From NCBI GenBank assembly GCA_016125265.1, contig WGMC01000028.1, positions 1 through 64,000 on the forward strand: a stretch of 64,000 bases of DNA. Direction: 5' to 3'. The notes under the pieces are model-generated. The model was not told where the DNA came from and ran no database searches. It saw only the letters and a program-made list of their open reading frames with translations. This document shows positions 16,498 through 25,194 of this stretch, one piece after another (within the stretch, counting starts at the first letter, position 1; each line of letters begins with the position of its first letter). A program made the translations under genes and the position numbers. This DNA comes from Planctomycetaceae bacterium (lineage in GTDB: Bacteria; Planctomycetota; UBA1135; GCA-002686595).

Positions 16498-16761
16498 TCA
16501 GGAATCGGCTTCGATCTCGCGTTTGAGCTGCTCGAACGCGTCGTCCGCGTCCTCGGGTGCCACCGCGGCATCCGCCTCGATCTCGTTGGTCGTGGGCATT
16601 TGCACGGTGGGTTGTAGCGCGGGCTCCGCAGCTCCGGCGGCGGTGTCCGCGCTGGGCGAGGCGGCGCCATCCTGCTGGTGCTCGGAAGTCGTGTCGCCGC
16701 ACGCCGTGAGGAGCAGTGCGAGCGCGACGGCCGCGACGGGCCCGGTGGATCGGCACTTCAT
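16498..16761 (-). CDS. Small lipoprotein
   Basis: This 87-residue protein has a typical lipoprotein signal: MKCRSTGPVAAVALALLLTA followed by Cys21 and Gly. The mature part is Ala/Thr/Glu-rich and ends in an acidic helix (DDAFEQLKREIEADS). It does not resemble a family I know. Its ATG overlaps the stop of the Arg/Pro-rich protein gene (ATGA), so translation is probably coupled and the two may act together in the envelope. Confidence 0.75.
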   Translation of the reverse strand: MKCRSTGPVAAVALALLLTACGDTTSEHQQDGAASPSADTAAGAAEPALQPTVQMPTTNEIEADAAVAPEDADDAFEQLKREIEADS

Positions 16762-17669
16762 CGGGAGCCTCCGCGGGTGGCGCCGCCGCCCTGGGGCGGT
16801 GTGGACGGCGCGGGACGTTCGGGCGCGGGACGCTCCGGAGCCGGGCGCTCGGGCGCGGGGCGTTCCCGCGTGGGTCCGTTGTCACCGCGACCGCCGGTCG
16901 ACTCGAGCAGGGAGTTGCGCAGGCGGTCGAAGCGGGCCTCGCCGATGCGGCCGCGACCCACCGCGAGCATCTCGCGGTAGCGGCCCAGTTCCATTTGCTC
17001 CAGGCGGTCGAGTTCCGACAGGCGCTCCTCGCGGTTGGCCTCGCGGGCGAGCGCGCGCAGGCTCTGGATCTGGGCGATGCGCGTGCGATGCAGCGTCTCT
17101 TCCTCCGCCATCTTGTTCAGCAGCACCTGGTCGTCCGCGTTGGCCCACTGGCGCACGCGCTCGGCCGAGCGGCCGCCGCGGCGCTGGTTCGGCTCCTCCG
17201 CCGCGGGCCGTTCGCCGCGACCCGGCGCCGCGCGCTCGGCGGGCGGCGCATCCGCGGCGGGGCGCTCGGCACCGCGGCGCCCGGGCTGGTTCTCCGGCTC
17301 GTCCGGAGCGGGCCGCTGCCGCTCGGGCGCGGGCCGCTGCGCGTCGGGTGCCGGGCGCTGGCGTTCGGGCGCGGGTCGCTGGGCCTCCGGGGCCGGCCGC
17401 TGGCGCTCCGGCGCCGGGCGTTGGGCATCGGGTGCAGGGCGTTGGGCTTCGGGCGCGGGGCGCTGGCCCTCGCGGGTCGCGGGCCGCGCCTCGGGGGCCG
17501 GTCGCTGGGGCGTTCCGCGCTGGGCGGGTTGGGGACGGACCGGCGCGTCGCCGCGCTGGGTCGGGGGGGCAGGGGCGGGGCGCTCGCCCTGGCCGCGCTG
17601 GGCCGCGACGGGCAGGGCGCTCAGCGCCAGCAGAAGCAGGCCGAGGGGCCCGGCAGTGTGGATGGTCAT
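16758..17669 (-). CDS. Exported Arg/Pro-rich repeat protein
   Basis: The 303-residue product starts at an ATG with a strong GGAGGAGG site. A signal peptide (MTIHTAGPLGLLLLALSALP, cleaved after VAA) is followed by heptad repeats of the type QRPAPEA/QRPAPER at residues about 56-124. A charged helical region (about 170-270: LLNKMAEEETLHRTRIAQIQ and LDRLEQMELGRYREMLAV) comes next, then a second RPAPE block near the C-terminus. The helical part recalls small periplasmic chaperone-like or heavy-metal-resistance (CpxP-type) proteins, but no signature is seen. The repeat regions would be extended, cationic and possibly cell-wall or polymer binding. Confidence 0.7.
   Translation of the reverse strand: MTIHTAGPLGLLLLALSALPVAAQRGQGERPAPAPPTQRGDAPVRPQPAQRGTPQRPAPEARPATREGQRPAPEAQRPAPDAQRPAPERQRPAPEAQRPAPERQRPAPDAQRPAPERQRPAPDEPENQPGRRGAERPAADAPPAERAAPGRGERPAAEEPNQRRGGRSAERVRQWANADDQVLLNKMAEEETLHRTRIAQIQSLRALAREANREERLSELDRLEQMELGRYREMLAVGRGRIGEARFDRLRNSLLESTGGRGDNGPTRERPAPERPAPERPAPERPAPSTPPQGGGATRGGSR
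17298..17504 (-). repeat. Heptapeptide repeat block (QRPAPEA / QRPAPER)
   Basis: About nine imperfect 21-bp units code for alternating QRPAPEA, QRPAPDA and QRPAPER heptads within the Arg/Pro-rich exported protein. The DNA units differ by synonymous changes while the peptide is kept, which points to selection on the protein. Confidence 0.85.
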
Positions 17670-17840
17670 GTTCCTCCTCCGGTAGGGGACCCCACCATTG
17701 TGACCACAAACCCCCCTGGGAACACCCCCCGCGGGCAGGGTGGGAATGGCTGACAAGAATTTCTGAAAAACTCCAGTATCCGCCGAAGATGTATGGGTTA
17801 GAGAAACCCGGTAGGCGACCCCATGCCACCCCCCGATCCC

Positions 17841-18239
17841 ATGAACCTCTCCCGACTCTGGTTGCTCGTCGCCGCGGTGATCCTCGGCACGGCGCTGGCT
17901 GTGGATACCTACGTCGAGCACATGCAGCCCCGCCCGGTGCTGGCTGCATCGCTCCCCGCCGATTCAGCGTTTACGGGTCATTTGGAGGCACTTTGGTCCC
18001 CTGAAGGAACCCCGATGCGCCGAGGCTGCCCCGCCGGTGGCTCACTGTCCGGGCGCGACTCCAAACCGGGGAACGGCTTCGGGGGCGGCTGCGATTCGCG
18101 TGGCCGGCGCCCGTGGGGCGCGCGCCACCTGCCCTACCCCGGCCTCGACTTGCTCGGTGTCAAGCAGGTCTGCGGGTCGTCCGAAGTGGACTCACCCGCA
18201 CCCCCGCAGTTGCCGGTGGGCTCGGGTTTTGTCCAGTGA
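17841..18239 (+). CDS. Hypothetical exported or single-pass protein, possibly degraded
   Basis: The N-terminus MNLSRLWLLVAAVILGTALA is a convincing membrane or signal segment. The 132-residue product shows no domain after that; from about residue 45 it is Gly/Pro/Arg-rich and looks more like random coding. An ATG 18 bases upstream (17823) is an alternative start. It may be a truncated gene whose original C-terminus was lost, or a short anchor protein. The region around it has lower GC than the rest of the window. Confidence 0.4.
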   Translation: MNLSRLWLLVAAVILGTALAVDTYVEHMQPRPVLAASLPADSAFTGHLEALWSPEGTPMRRGCPAGGSLSGRDSKPGNGFGGGCDSRGRRPWGARHLPYPGLDLLGVKQVCGSSEVDSPAPPQLPVGSGFVQ

Positions 18240-18319
18240 CGGCAGGGGGGGCGCCCGGCCGCCGCGCGCGCAGGTCCACGGCGGCGCGACCCTAGGTGTT
18301 GCCCCCTAGTTGACGACGA

Positions 18320-19060
18320 CTACGAGCTCGTCCCGAGGAACCCGCCCAGGTGTTCGAGGACCTCGGGCGCCATGCGATCGAGGGTCCGGTCGAGCGTGAC
18401 ACCGGCCCTGCGGGGGGCCAAAAAGCCGTGGTCGAGTTCGGGCTGCGCCAGCACCCGGTGGGCCGCCGCGCAGGCCGCCAGGGCGCTCGCCACGGCCTCG
18501 GCGTCGCCGAATGGGTCGCGCCCGCCCTGCACGACAAGCAACGGCACTCGGAGGGCGGAAAATGGTGTGGCCCGAGGTTTGGCCGACTTGGGGGGCTGCA
18601 AGGGGTAGGCGAGGGCGAGCACGGCCCGTGGGTTCGGCTGGCAACCAGGCGCCGCCTCGGCGGCGAGGTGCGCCGCCACGCGGGCCCCCAGGGAACGCCC
18701 TCCCACCACCCAAGTGGGCCGGCGGCCGGGGCCGAAGTGGCGCGCCAGGGCGTCCAGCGTCGCACGCGCCGCCCGCAGCAACTGGGGCAGGGGATTCGGA
18801 GGCTGGTTGCGGCCGAGCCGGGCCGCGCGCTCCCGGTACGGCAGTCTGGGGCGCGCCACCACGTGCCCGGCCGCTGCAAACCGCGCCGCCAATCCCGCGA
18901 GGACGGGTTCATCGCCGTCGCTGCCCGAGCCGTGCCACAGGACGAAGTTCCAGCCCCCGACGCGGGGTTCGCCGTCGGCCCAAGTGCGAAGCTCGGTGGG
19001 GCCCGAGCCCTCGGGATCCCAATCGACGGCGAGATCGATCGTGTGTGGGGTGGGTGTCAC
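18320..19060 (-). CDS. Alpha/beta hydrolase, KANL3/Tex30-like
   Basis: The 246-residue product read from a GTG at 19060 has the alpha/beta-hydrolase order. An oxyanion segment LWHGSGSDGD is followed by the nucleophile Ser123 in VGGRSLG, a late-strand PLLVVQGGRDPFG carrying the acid, and a His in LDHGFLAP. The compact GGRSxGxR elbow is that of the KANL3/Tex30 group, whose bacterial members are uncharacterised hydrolases. Substrate unknown. It is divergent from the methyltransferase gene with only 49 bases between the starts. Confidence 0.72.
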   Translation of the reverse strand: MTPTPHTIDLAVDWDPEGSGPTELRTWADGEPRVGGWNFVLWHGSGSDGDEPVLAGLAARFAAAGHVVARPRLPYRERAARLGRNQPPNPLPQLLRAARATLDALARHFGPGRRPTWVVGGRSLGARVAAHLAAEAAPGCQPNPRAVLALAYPLQPPKSAKPRATPFSALRVPLLVVQGGRDPFGDAEAVASALAACAAAHRVLAQPELDHGFLAPRRAGVTLDRTLDRMAPEVLEHLGGFLGTSS

Positions 19061-19109
19061 GGACGCTCCCGCGGCGAAGGGCCTTGGCCTTGAGCGTATC
19101 CTCCCCAGG

Positions 19110-19835
19110 ATGACCTCCACTCCGCCGCGCGGTGCGAATCCCCAGACCACGACCCTGTGGTACTACCGCAGCCAACAGCACGACCCGGACGAGGTCCACG
19201 GCGATCCGCGTTACGCGGGGCGCAGCCCCAGTTACGTGATCTGGAACCTGCTCGAGCGCTACACGCGCGCAGGTGACCAGGTGCTGGATCCCTTCGCCGG
19301 CGGCGGCACCACCCTCGACGTGGCGCGCAGCATGGAGCGTGTCGGCGTCGGCTTCGACTTGGCGCCGCGGCGCGAGGACATTCGCCGCGCCGACGCGCGC
19401 GCCCTACCGCTGGCGGACGACTCCATGGACTTCGTGTTCATGGATCCGCCCTACTCGACGCACCTCGAATACTCCGACGATCCGCGCTGCATCGGAAAGT
19501 TGGACGCGTTCGAGGACGACTACTTCGACGCCATGGAAGCCGTGTTCGGCGAGATGCGGCGTGTGCTCGCGGACCGCCGTTACCTCGCCGTCTACGTGTC
19601 GGACAGTTTCAAGAAGGGGCGCGGGTTCGTGGGCATCGGCGCGCGACTGTTCCAACAGCTCGAGCGCCAGTTCCGCGCGGTGGACCACGTCGCCGTGGTG
19701 CGCGGCAACCGCAAACTCGAGAAGCCGAACTTCCACCGCTCGGCCCTCGAGGGCAACTACTTCCTGCGCGGTTTCAACCACCTGCTCATCTTCAAGAAGG
19801 ACGAGGAGTGGACGTCGCGGGGCCGCAAACGCTGA
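19110..19835 (+). CDS. DNA methyltransferase-like protein (N4/N6, beta-type motifs)
   Basis: The 241-residue SAM-dependent enzyme has the amino-methyltransferase signature: motif I DPFAGGGTT at residues 60-68 and motif IV DPPYS at 112-116. The start WYYRSQQHDPDEVHGDPRYA is a family-specific N-terminus, and the C-terminus runs LRGFNHLLIFKK. No restriction gene lies beside it, so it is either an orphan DNA methyltransferase or a methylase acting on another nucleic acid. The target cannot be told. It ends seven bases from the converging gene at 19843. Confidence 0.75.
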   Translation: MTSTPPRGANPQTTTLWYYRSQQHDPDEVHGDPRYAGRSPSYVIWNLLERYTRAGDQVLDPFAGGGTTLDVARSMERVGVGFDLAPRREDIRRADARALPLADDSMDFVFMDPPYSTHLEYSDDPRCIGKLDAFEDDYFDAMEAVFGEMRRVLADRRYLAVYVSDSFKKGRGFVGIGARLFQQLERQFRAVDHVAVVRGNRKLEKPNFHRSALEGNYFLRGFNHLLIFKKDEEWTSRGRKR

Positions 19836-19842
19836 CTGTGGG

Positions 19843-20811
19843 TCAACGCCGCGTGAGTTCGAGTTGGAAGCGCCCCTCGAACTCGATTTCGCGCTGGGCG
19901 GGTGTGGGTGCGGCGGTCACTTCTTGACGCCGGACGAGCTCCACGGCCAGGTCCGCTTGCACTCCGGCCAGCCCGCGGTCGAGGACACCGACGACGAGTG
20001 CCGCCTCCACGCGGAACGTGAGGTCGATGCCGTGGCGCTGGGCGTCCTCGACCTTGGGCTCTTGCACCTTCGAACCCACGGTTCCCGCCAAACGCAGGTG
20101 GGCGTAGGTGCCGCCCTCGCGCTGTTCGAGCCGTTCGACGACGGCGAACAACTCGCCGTCCAGGTCGAGCAGCGCACGGCGCAGCAGCGGCTGCCACGGG
20201 CCGCCGCCGGCTTCGGCGTCCGTGCGCAGGTGGCCGAACGGCAAGAAGAGATGGCGCGCGGCGTTTGCGGGGATGGGGATGCGCCGTCCGAGTTCGAGCG
20301 GCCCGACGATTCCGAAGTCCCGGGCGTCGAGCGGCGCTTCGAGGCCCGCGAGGAGGTTCGCATCGCCGTCGGGTTCGGCGAAACGGCGGCCCGTGTCGCG
20401 CCCCTCGGCGTCGCCGGAGAACACGACGTCCTTGCCCTCGAGGCGCGAACGCCGTTCGAAGGGTGTGCGCCCCACGGGTTCCACCACTTCGCCGCTGGTG
20501 CGCGCCCGCGCGAAGTGCCGGCCGATCTCGATGGCGCGTCCGTCCACACGGCTTAGCACTCGGTCCAACACCTCGAACTCGGCCCGCTCGGTCTGTCGCA
20601 GCACGAATCCGTGCACCTCGCGGCGCTCTTCGCCCTCCCGCACGAACGCGCCCTTTGCCGCCAACTCGAGGGTGGAGCTGCCGCGCCACGTGACGCTGGA
20701 TTCCGCCCGCGCGTCGCCTTGCGACGGATTCGCCGCCGGCGGGGTATCCGCCGGAGCGGCCAGCGCGCCGTGGGGTGTCAGCAGGGCGAGCAGCGCGGCG
20801 AGCAGCCTCAC
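19843..20811 (-). CDS. Secreted protein of unknown function (pair member 2)
   Basis: The 322-residue product starts at a GTG overlapping the upstream stop (GTGA). A signal peptide (VRLLAALLALLTPHGALAAP) is followed by a mainly beta/alpha mature part with repeated phrases such as GPLELGRRIPIPANAARHLF and DLDGELFAVVERL. Like its upstream partner, it has an amidation of short beta segments around a GGPWQPLLRRALLDL core, and the two proteins look distantly related. No catalytic motif is visible. The two are probably co-translated and exported together. Confidence 0.6.
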   Translation of the reverse strand: MRLLAALLALLTPHGALAAPADTPPAANPSQGDARAESSVTWRGSSTLELAAKGAFVREGEERREVHGFVLRQTERAEFEVLDRVLSRVDGRAIEIGRHFARARTSGEVVEPVGRTPFERRSRLEGKDVVFSGDAEGRDTGRRFAEPDGDANLLAGLEAPLDARDFGIVGPLELGRRIPIPANAARHLFLPFGHLRTDAEAGGGPWQPLLRRALLDLDGELFAVVERLEQREGGTYAHLRLAGTVGSKVQEPKVEDAQRHGIDLTFRVEAALVVGVLDRGLAGVQADLAVELVRRQEVTAAPTPAQREIEFEGRFQLELTRR

Positions 20812-21818
20812 GGGGCCGCTGCCTCGGTCGTCGACTCGAGCGTGCCGGTGAGTTCGCGCCGGGTCACGATCTCGATGGTCTGCCCGCCGATGTCGAAACT
20901 CTCGTCCTCTTGGTGCGAGATCGCGATCGCACCCTCGAGTTCGCAGGAAACGAAGTGTTTGGCGTCGAGGTCCCAGAGCAGCTTGGCCTCCAACTCCGCG
21001 CCCAGGGTCGCCACGCGGACGATGGTGGATTCCGTCTCGCCCGAAGGGGTGTCGCGCATCCGGCTGTCCTCGCCCTCCCCGCTGCCTTCCGCTTCGATGC
21101 GCACGGCGAATTCCGCGAGGCGGCGGCCGCCTTCCTCGGAGTTGCCGGTGTAGGTGACTTCGAAGTCGCCCTCCATGGCTTCGAGGGCGTCGTCGAGCAA
21201 CTCGCCCCAGGGGTCCTCGGGGCGCTCGGTGCCGTCGTCCATCACCGTGTGCAGTTCCCCGAGGGGAGAGAAGATCTCGTCGAAGCGCGACAAGTCGCCG
21301 TTCCACGTTTCGCCCACTTCGACGTCGTCCTCGGGCAGGAGCCCCAGGAAATCGACGGAAACACGCAGGTCCTCGAGCAACTCCTCGTCGCCCTCCTCGT
21401 CCACGAAACGCGAATCGAATCCGTCGCCCTCCTCCTCCTTGGTGAAACGCACCTTCTTGCCGACCAACGGGCTGGTGCGGCCGGCGGTGCGCTCCTGGTC
21501 CCCCTGGGTCGTCGCGTTCGTGCTCTTCACCGTCACGTAGGCGCGCTCGAGATCGGTCGGTTGGCCGCCCGAAACCGCGTGGTAGGTGTCGCGCCACTCG
21601 TGCGTGAAGTCGATCGCGATCGTCATCGCGGGCGCTTCGAAGTCCTGGGGTTCGCCGTTGACCGAGATCTCGTAGCTGTCGAGTTCCATCCGCAGCTCGC
21701 CCGTCGTGGACTTCGCCAGCACGAGGCCGGTCTCCGGCGCAAACCACGTGCTGTTGCCCGCGGTCGGGGTGAAGAGGGCGAGGGAAAGGGGCAGGCAGAG
21801 ACTGAGCGGGACGCGCAT
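20808..21818 (-). CDS. Secreted acidic protein of unknown function (pair member 1)
   Basis: The ATG at 21818 gives a signal peptide (MRVPLSLCLPLSLALFTPTA) and a mature protein of about 315 residues rich in Glu and Asp. Visible segments are TIAIDFTHEWRDTYHAVSGG, a DDVEVGETWNGDLSRFDEIF region, and a beta-rich C-terminus. The GETW phrase followed by a tracking of derived parameters recalls secreted planctomycete proteins of the DUF6263 type, but this is weak. It is the first gene of a two-gene unit with 19843-20811. Confidence 0.6.
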   Translation of the reverse strand: MRVPLSLCLPLSLALFTPTAGNSTWFAPETGLVLAKSTTGELRMELDSYEISVNGEPQDFEAPAMTIAIDFTHEWRDTYHAVSGGQPTDLERAYVTVKSTNATTQGDQERTAGRTSPLVGKKVRFTKEEEGDGFDSRFVDEEGDEELLEDLRVSVDFLGLLPEDDVEVGETWNGDLSRFDEIFSPLGELHTVMDDGTERPEDPWGELLDDALEAMEGDFEVTYTGNSEEGGRRLAEFAVRIEAEGSGEGEDSRMRDTPSGETESTIVRVATLGAELEAKLLWDLDAKHFVSCELEGAIAISHQEDESFDIGGQTIEIVTRRELTGTLESTTEAAAP

Positions 21819-21907
21819 GGGAGTCGGGCCGTATTGCGGGCCGTGGGGGTTGGGCCGCGGTCGCCCCATCCAAACGGCGGACCGCGCGCTGGCACTAGAC
21901 TAGCGGG

Positions 21908-22300
21908 GTGTCCCTGGTCTCCTACGCCTACCTGCTCTTCTTCGCGCTGGCTGCGCTCTGGACGCTGCGCGCGGATGCCCGGGCGGGCGCGCCGGCCTGG
22001 AAAGCGGTTTCGAGCGCCGTCCTGGACGCCGTTGGGCTTGCCGGAATGTGGATTTACCTGGGCGGCGAGCCGGCGCCCTGGGTGCAGGCGGCGTGGGTCT
22101 ACGTGCTCGGGTTCCTGATCCCGGGGGCCGCGCTCAAGGTCGTCTGGTGGCTGCGGCGCGGTTTCGACCGGGTGTGGGAGCAGGGCGAGCGTCGCGACCC
22201 CCAAATGCGCTCCGTGCTCTGGACGTTTGCCCTGTTCCTGGCGGCTGTGCTGCTGCCCATGTTGTGGATGAACGCGCGTCTGGCGTTCGGCGCCGGGTGA
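21908..22300 (+). CDS. Small integral membrane protein
   Basis: The 130-residue product from a GTG start has about four membrane segments (residues about 4-20, 34-50, 62-80 and 104-122) joined by short charged loops. I do not recognise a family. It is divergent from the secreted-protein pair with 89 bases between starts. The 225 bases after it hold no clear gene before the DUF481 protein. Confidence 0.6.
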   Translation: MSLVSYAYLLFFALAALWTLRADARAGAPAWKAVSSAVLDAVGLAGMWIYLGGEPAPWVQAAWVYVLGFLIPGAALKVVWWLRRGFDRVWEQGERRDPQMRSVLWTFALFLAAVLLPMLWMNARLAFGAG

Positions 22301-22525
22301 CCGCCGAGGGCGCTCGTCGCGCGCGGTGGGTTCCGGCGGGGGGGAGGCGGAAGGGAGGGAGGCGCCGGCGCACTGGTGGATCTCCCCAGGGGGCTGGCGC
22401 GAGCCGCCCTCAGGCCCTTCAATGCCCGCCCCCGGGAGGGGGTGCGGTCGCGCCCCCTCCCATTCGTCGACGGACGCGCCCGTCCGTCATTCGCGTCTTC
22501 GCACTGCTTCCTCGCCCCCCACGCC

Positions 22526-23332
22526 ATGCTGAACCTGATCGCGATCCTGCTCCCCTCCGTGGTCGGAGCCAACGCTGAAGCTGCGGCGCCCGCCCTGCTT
22601 CCCGCCTCGAGCGCCGTCGCCAGCGCCGCCGCTGCCCCGCTCGAGGACGCCACCGAGCCCGTCACCGGCTGGACCGGTTCGATCGCCATCGGCGCGTCGA
22701 TTTCCTCGGGCAACACCAACAAGCGCACCGCCACGAGCACCGCGGACGCGGAACTGCGCGGCGAGGAGGACCGCTGGAAGTTGGCCGGCTACTGGAACTA
22801 CGCGGACCAGAAGAACCCGACCACCAGCGACTACGAGCTGACGGAGCGCAAGCTCGGCGGTTCCGCCCAGTACGACTACTTCCTGTCGCCAAAGCTGTTC
22901 GCGTACGCGGCCCTGAGCGGCCAGTACGACGCCACCGCGGACTTGGACCTGCGCCGCACCGTCGGTGTGGGCTTGGGTTACCAGGTCAAGGAGGAGGAGC
23001 GGCTCAAGTGGGCCGTGGAACTCGGTGTGGCGCACGTCGACGAGGCGTTTGAGGACAGCGCCAGCGACGCCGACTACGTTTCGGCCCGCGGCGCGTCGGA
23101 CCTCTTCTGGCAGTTCCACGACGACTGGACGTTCACGCAAAAGGTCGAAATCTTCCCCAGCCTCGAGGACAGCGACGACGTGTTCGGCCGCGCGGACAAC
23201 CGCCTGCGCGCGACCTTGACCGCGACCATGTTCGCGCAGTTGCAGTACGTGTTCGAGTACGACAACACCCCGGCCGTCGACAAGGACCGCGACGACCACC
23301 TGGTGGCCCTCACCCTGGGCTGGACGTTCTGA
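22526..23332 (+). CDS. DUF481 family outer-membrane beta-barrel
   Basis: The 268-residue product has a signal sequence and an Ala-rich linker. Residues about 45-268 form alternating beta strands typical of DUF481: GSIAIGASISSGNTNKRTA, then AELRGEEDRWKLAGYWNYAD and LFAYAALSGQYDATADLDLR. The C-terminus ends in LTLGWTF, with the terminal Phe used by the BAM machinery. The function of DUF481 proteins is not settled (salt-induced outer membrane protein, YdiY). It indicates a diderm envelope. Confidence 0.85.
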   Translation: MLNLIAILLPSVVGANAEAAAPALLPASSAVASAAAAPLEDATEPVTGWTGSIAIGASISSGNTNKRTATSTADAELRGEEDRWKLAGYWNYADQKNPTTSDYELTERKLGGSAQYDYFLSPKLFAYAALSGQYDATADLDLRRTVGVGLGYQVKEEERLKWAVELGVAHVDEAFEDSASDADYVSARGASDLFWQFHDDWTFTQKVEIFPSLEDSDDVFGRADNRLRATLTATMFAQLQYVFEYDNTPAVDKDRDDHLVALTLGWTF

Positions 23333-23415
23333 CCTGACCGCGCCCGGAATCCGCGCCCCTGGGGCGCGGTCCGCCGATCCCCGGCCGACTCCGCTGGACG
23401 GAGTCGGCCGTCCCC

Positions 23416-25194
23416 ATGAACTCCGAACTCGCCCAACTGGCCCTCCTTCTGTTCGGCTCCGTGGCTCTGGGCGGGCTCTTGCCCTACACCAGGCGGTGGA
23501 GTGAGGAGGGCCTGCACGCGCTCGTCGCGCTGTCGGCGGGCATCTTCCTCGGCGCGGTGTTTTTGCACCTCGTTCCCGAACTGGCCGTGGCCGCCGGTCA
23601 CTGGGACGGCGAGGGCCACGAGGGACACGGCCACGGGCCCCGCGGCCACGGCGACGGGGCCGGCATGTGGGTCTGGGCGTGTTTCGCCGGCGGGCTCGTG
23701 GGCCTTTGGTTCTTGGAGCGCCTCTTCGTGCACCGCGCGGTCGGCCACGCGGTGGGCCATGGCCCCGGTGTGGCCGGTGCGGCCGGGCACTCGCACCACG
23801 CGGACGAAGACCACAGCCACCGCGACGAAAGCCACAAGAAACACGAGCTGGCCTGGCGCGCGACGCTCTTCGGACTGTCGGTGCACGCGCTGTTGACGGG
23901 GCTCGGACTCGCCGGTGTGGCCGAGCGGCCGGGACACTGGGCCCTGTGGAGCGCCATGCTGCTGCACAAGCTGACCGAGGGTTTTTCCCTCGGCACACTC
24001 TTGCGCCTCGGCAAGCTGCGCCTCGGGGTGGCGGTCGCGGTCGTGCTCGGCTTTTCGCTCGTGGCGCCGCTCGGGCTACTCCTCGGTCGGATGCTCGCGG
24101 TGGAACTCGGGCCGCTCGCCGACCTGTTGACGGCCTTCGCGGCGGGCACGTTCTTGTTCGTGGCGCTGTTCGAGCTCTTGCCCGAGGTGTTGCACGGCCG
24201 CGGCAGCCGCCTTGCGCGCGCCGCGTTGGTCGTGGCGGGCGTCGTGCTGGCGGGCATGGTGCCCTCGATCGACGCGGACGCGTGGGCGGCTTGGGGCACG
24301 AGCGCACTGCGTCTCTTCCTCGACCTGGCGCCGTTCGTGCTGCTCGGTCTGTCGGTGGCGGGCGCGTGGCACGGGATGCGCGGCCCCGCGCGCGCACCGC
24401 GGTCGGCCGGGGCCGCGGGCGTCCACCTGGTCGCGGCACCGCAGGCAGCGCCCACGACCGTGTTCGCCGGCGCGGCCGTGTTCGATCCCGCGCTGACTCT
24501 GGCGCGGCCGATTCTCGGCGCGGTCGCCGGTGTTTTCGTGGGAGCCGCGCTCCGCACCACGGCCGGTGTGTCCGACGCGCAACACGGCGCTGCGACCGCG
24601 GGGGCATCGTCCGCTGGCCGCGTCGCGCGGGCCCTCGAATACGCCGTGGTCGACGCCGTGGACGACTTGGGCGGCGCCCTCGTGTGCGGTTTGGTTGCGG
24701 CGGCGGCGCTGTTTGTGCTGGTTCCCGAGGCGGCGTTCGGCTCGGCATTCCTCGGTGGCCCGTTGGCGTATGGGGCGGCGCTCGTCATCGGCTGGCCGCT
24801 GCGCTTCCATCCCATGGCGGCCCTGCCTATCGCCGCTGCTCTGCTCGCGCGCGGTGTCGCCCCGGGCGCGGCGTTGGTGTTCCTGCTGGCGTCCTCGGCG
24901 CTGAACGCCGCGACCCACCGGAGACTCGCGCGCGAGTTTGGCGCCCGGGCCGCCGGGATGTACTCGGGCTCGCTGGCGGGCGTCAGCCTCGCGCTCGGGC
25001 TGTCGTTCGGGGTGCTGTACGGGGCCCTGGGCGGCGCATCCCGTGCGGGCCAGTTGGGTGTCGCGTGGCCCTTCGCCCCGGGCCTACACGAGGCCGCCGG
25101 TGCGGCCCTTGCGGTGATGCTCCTTGCGTCGTTCCTGCGGCGCCTGCGGCATTCCGTCGTCCGCGCGGGCGACACCCATCTCGCCGCCGACTAG
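23416..25194 (+). CDS. ZIP-like metal transporter fused to an ArsP-like permease
   Basis: The 592-residue membrane protein has two recognisable parts. Residues about 1-285 follow the ZIP layout: LVALSAGIFLGAVFLHLVPE, a His-rich cytoplasmic-type loop (HSHHADEDHSHRDESHKKH), then VHALLTGLGLAG and HKLTEGFSLG, which hold the metal-binding histidines and glutamate, and FLFVALFELLPE. Residues about 300-592 resemble a PF03773 (ArsP/YraQ) permease, with FHPMAALPIAAALLARGVAPG in place of the usual CSC-type motif. The substrate is probably a divalent metal such as zinc, with the second half's cargo unknown. It ends by sharing the bases CTAG with the stop of fabI on the other strand. Confidence 0.75.
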   Translation: MNSELAQLALLLFGSVALGGLLPYTRRWSEEGLHALVALSAGIFLGAVFLHLVPELAVAAGHWDGEGHEGHGHGPRGHGDGAGMWVWACFAGGLVGLWFLERLFVHRAVGHAVGHGPGVAGAAGHSHHADEDHSHRDESHKKHELAWRATLFGLSVHALLTGLGLAGVAERPGHWALWSAMLLHKLTEGFSLGTLLRLGKLRLGVAVAVVLGFSLVAPLGLLLGRMLAVELGPLADLLTAFAAGTFLFVALFELLPEVLHGRGSRLARAALVVAGVVLAGMVPSIDADAWAAWGTSALRLFLDLAPFVLLGLSVAGAWHGMRGPARAPRSAGAAGVHLVAAPQAAPTTVFAGAAVFDPALTLARPILGAVAGVFVGAALRTTAGVSDAQHGAATAGASSAGRVARALEYAVVDAVDDLGGALVCGLVAAAALFVLVPEAAFGSAFLGGPLAYGAALVIGWPLRFHPMAALPIAAALLARGVAPGAALVFLLASSALNAATHRRLAREFGARAAGMYSGSLAGVSLALGLSFGVLYGALGGASRAGQLGVAWPFAPGLHEAAGAALAVMLLASFLRRLRHSVVRAGDTHLAAD

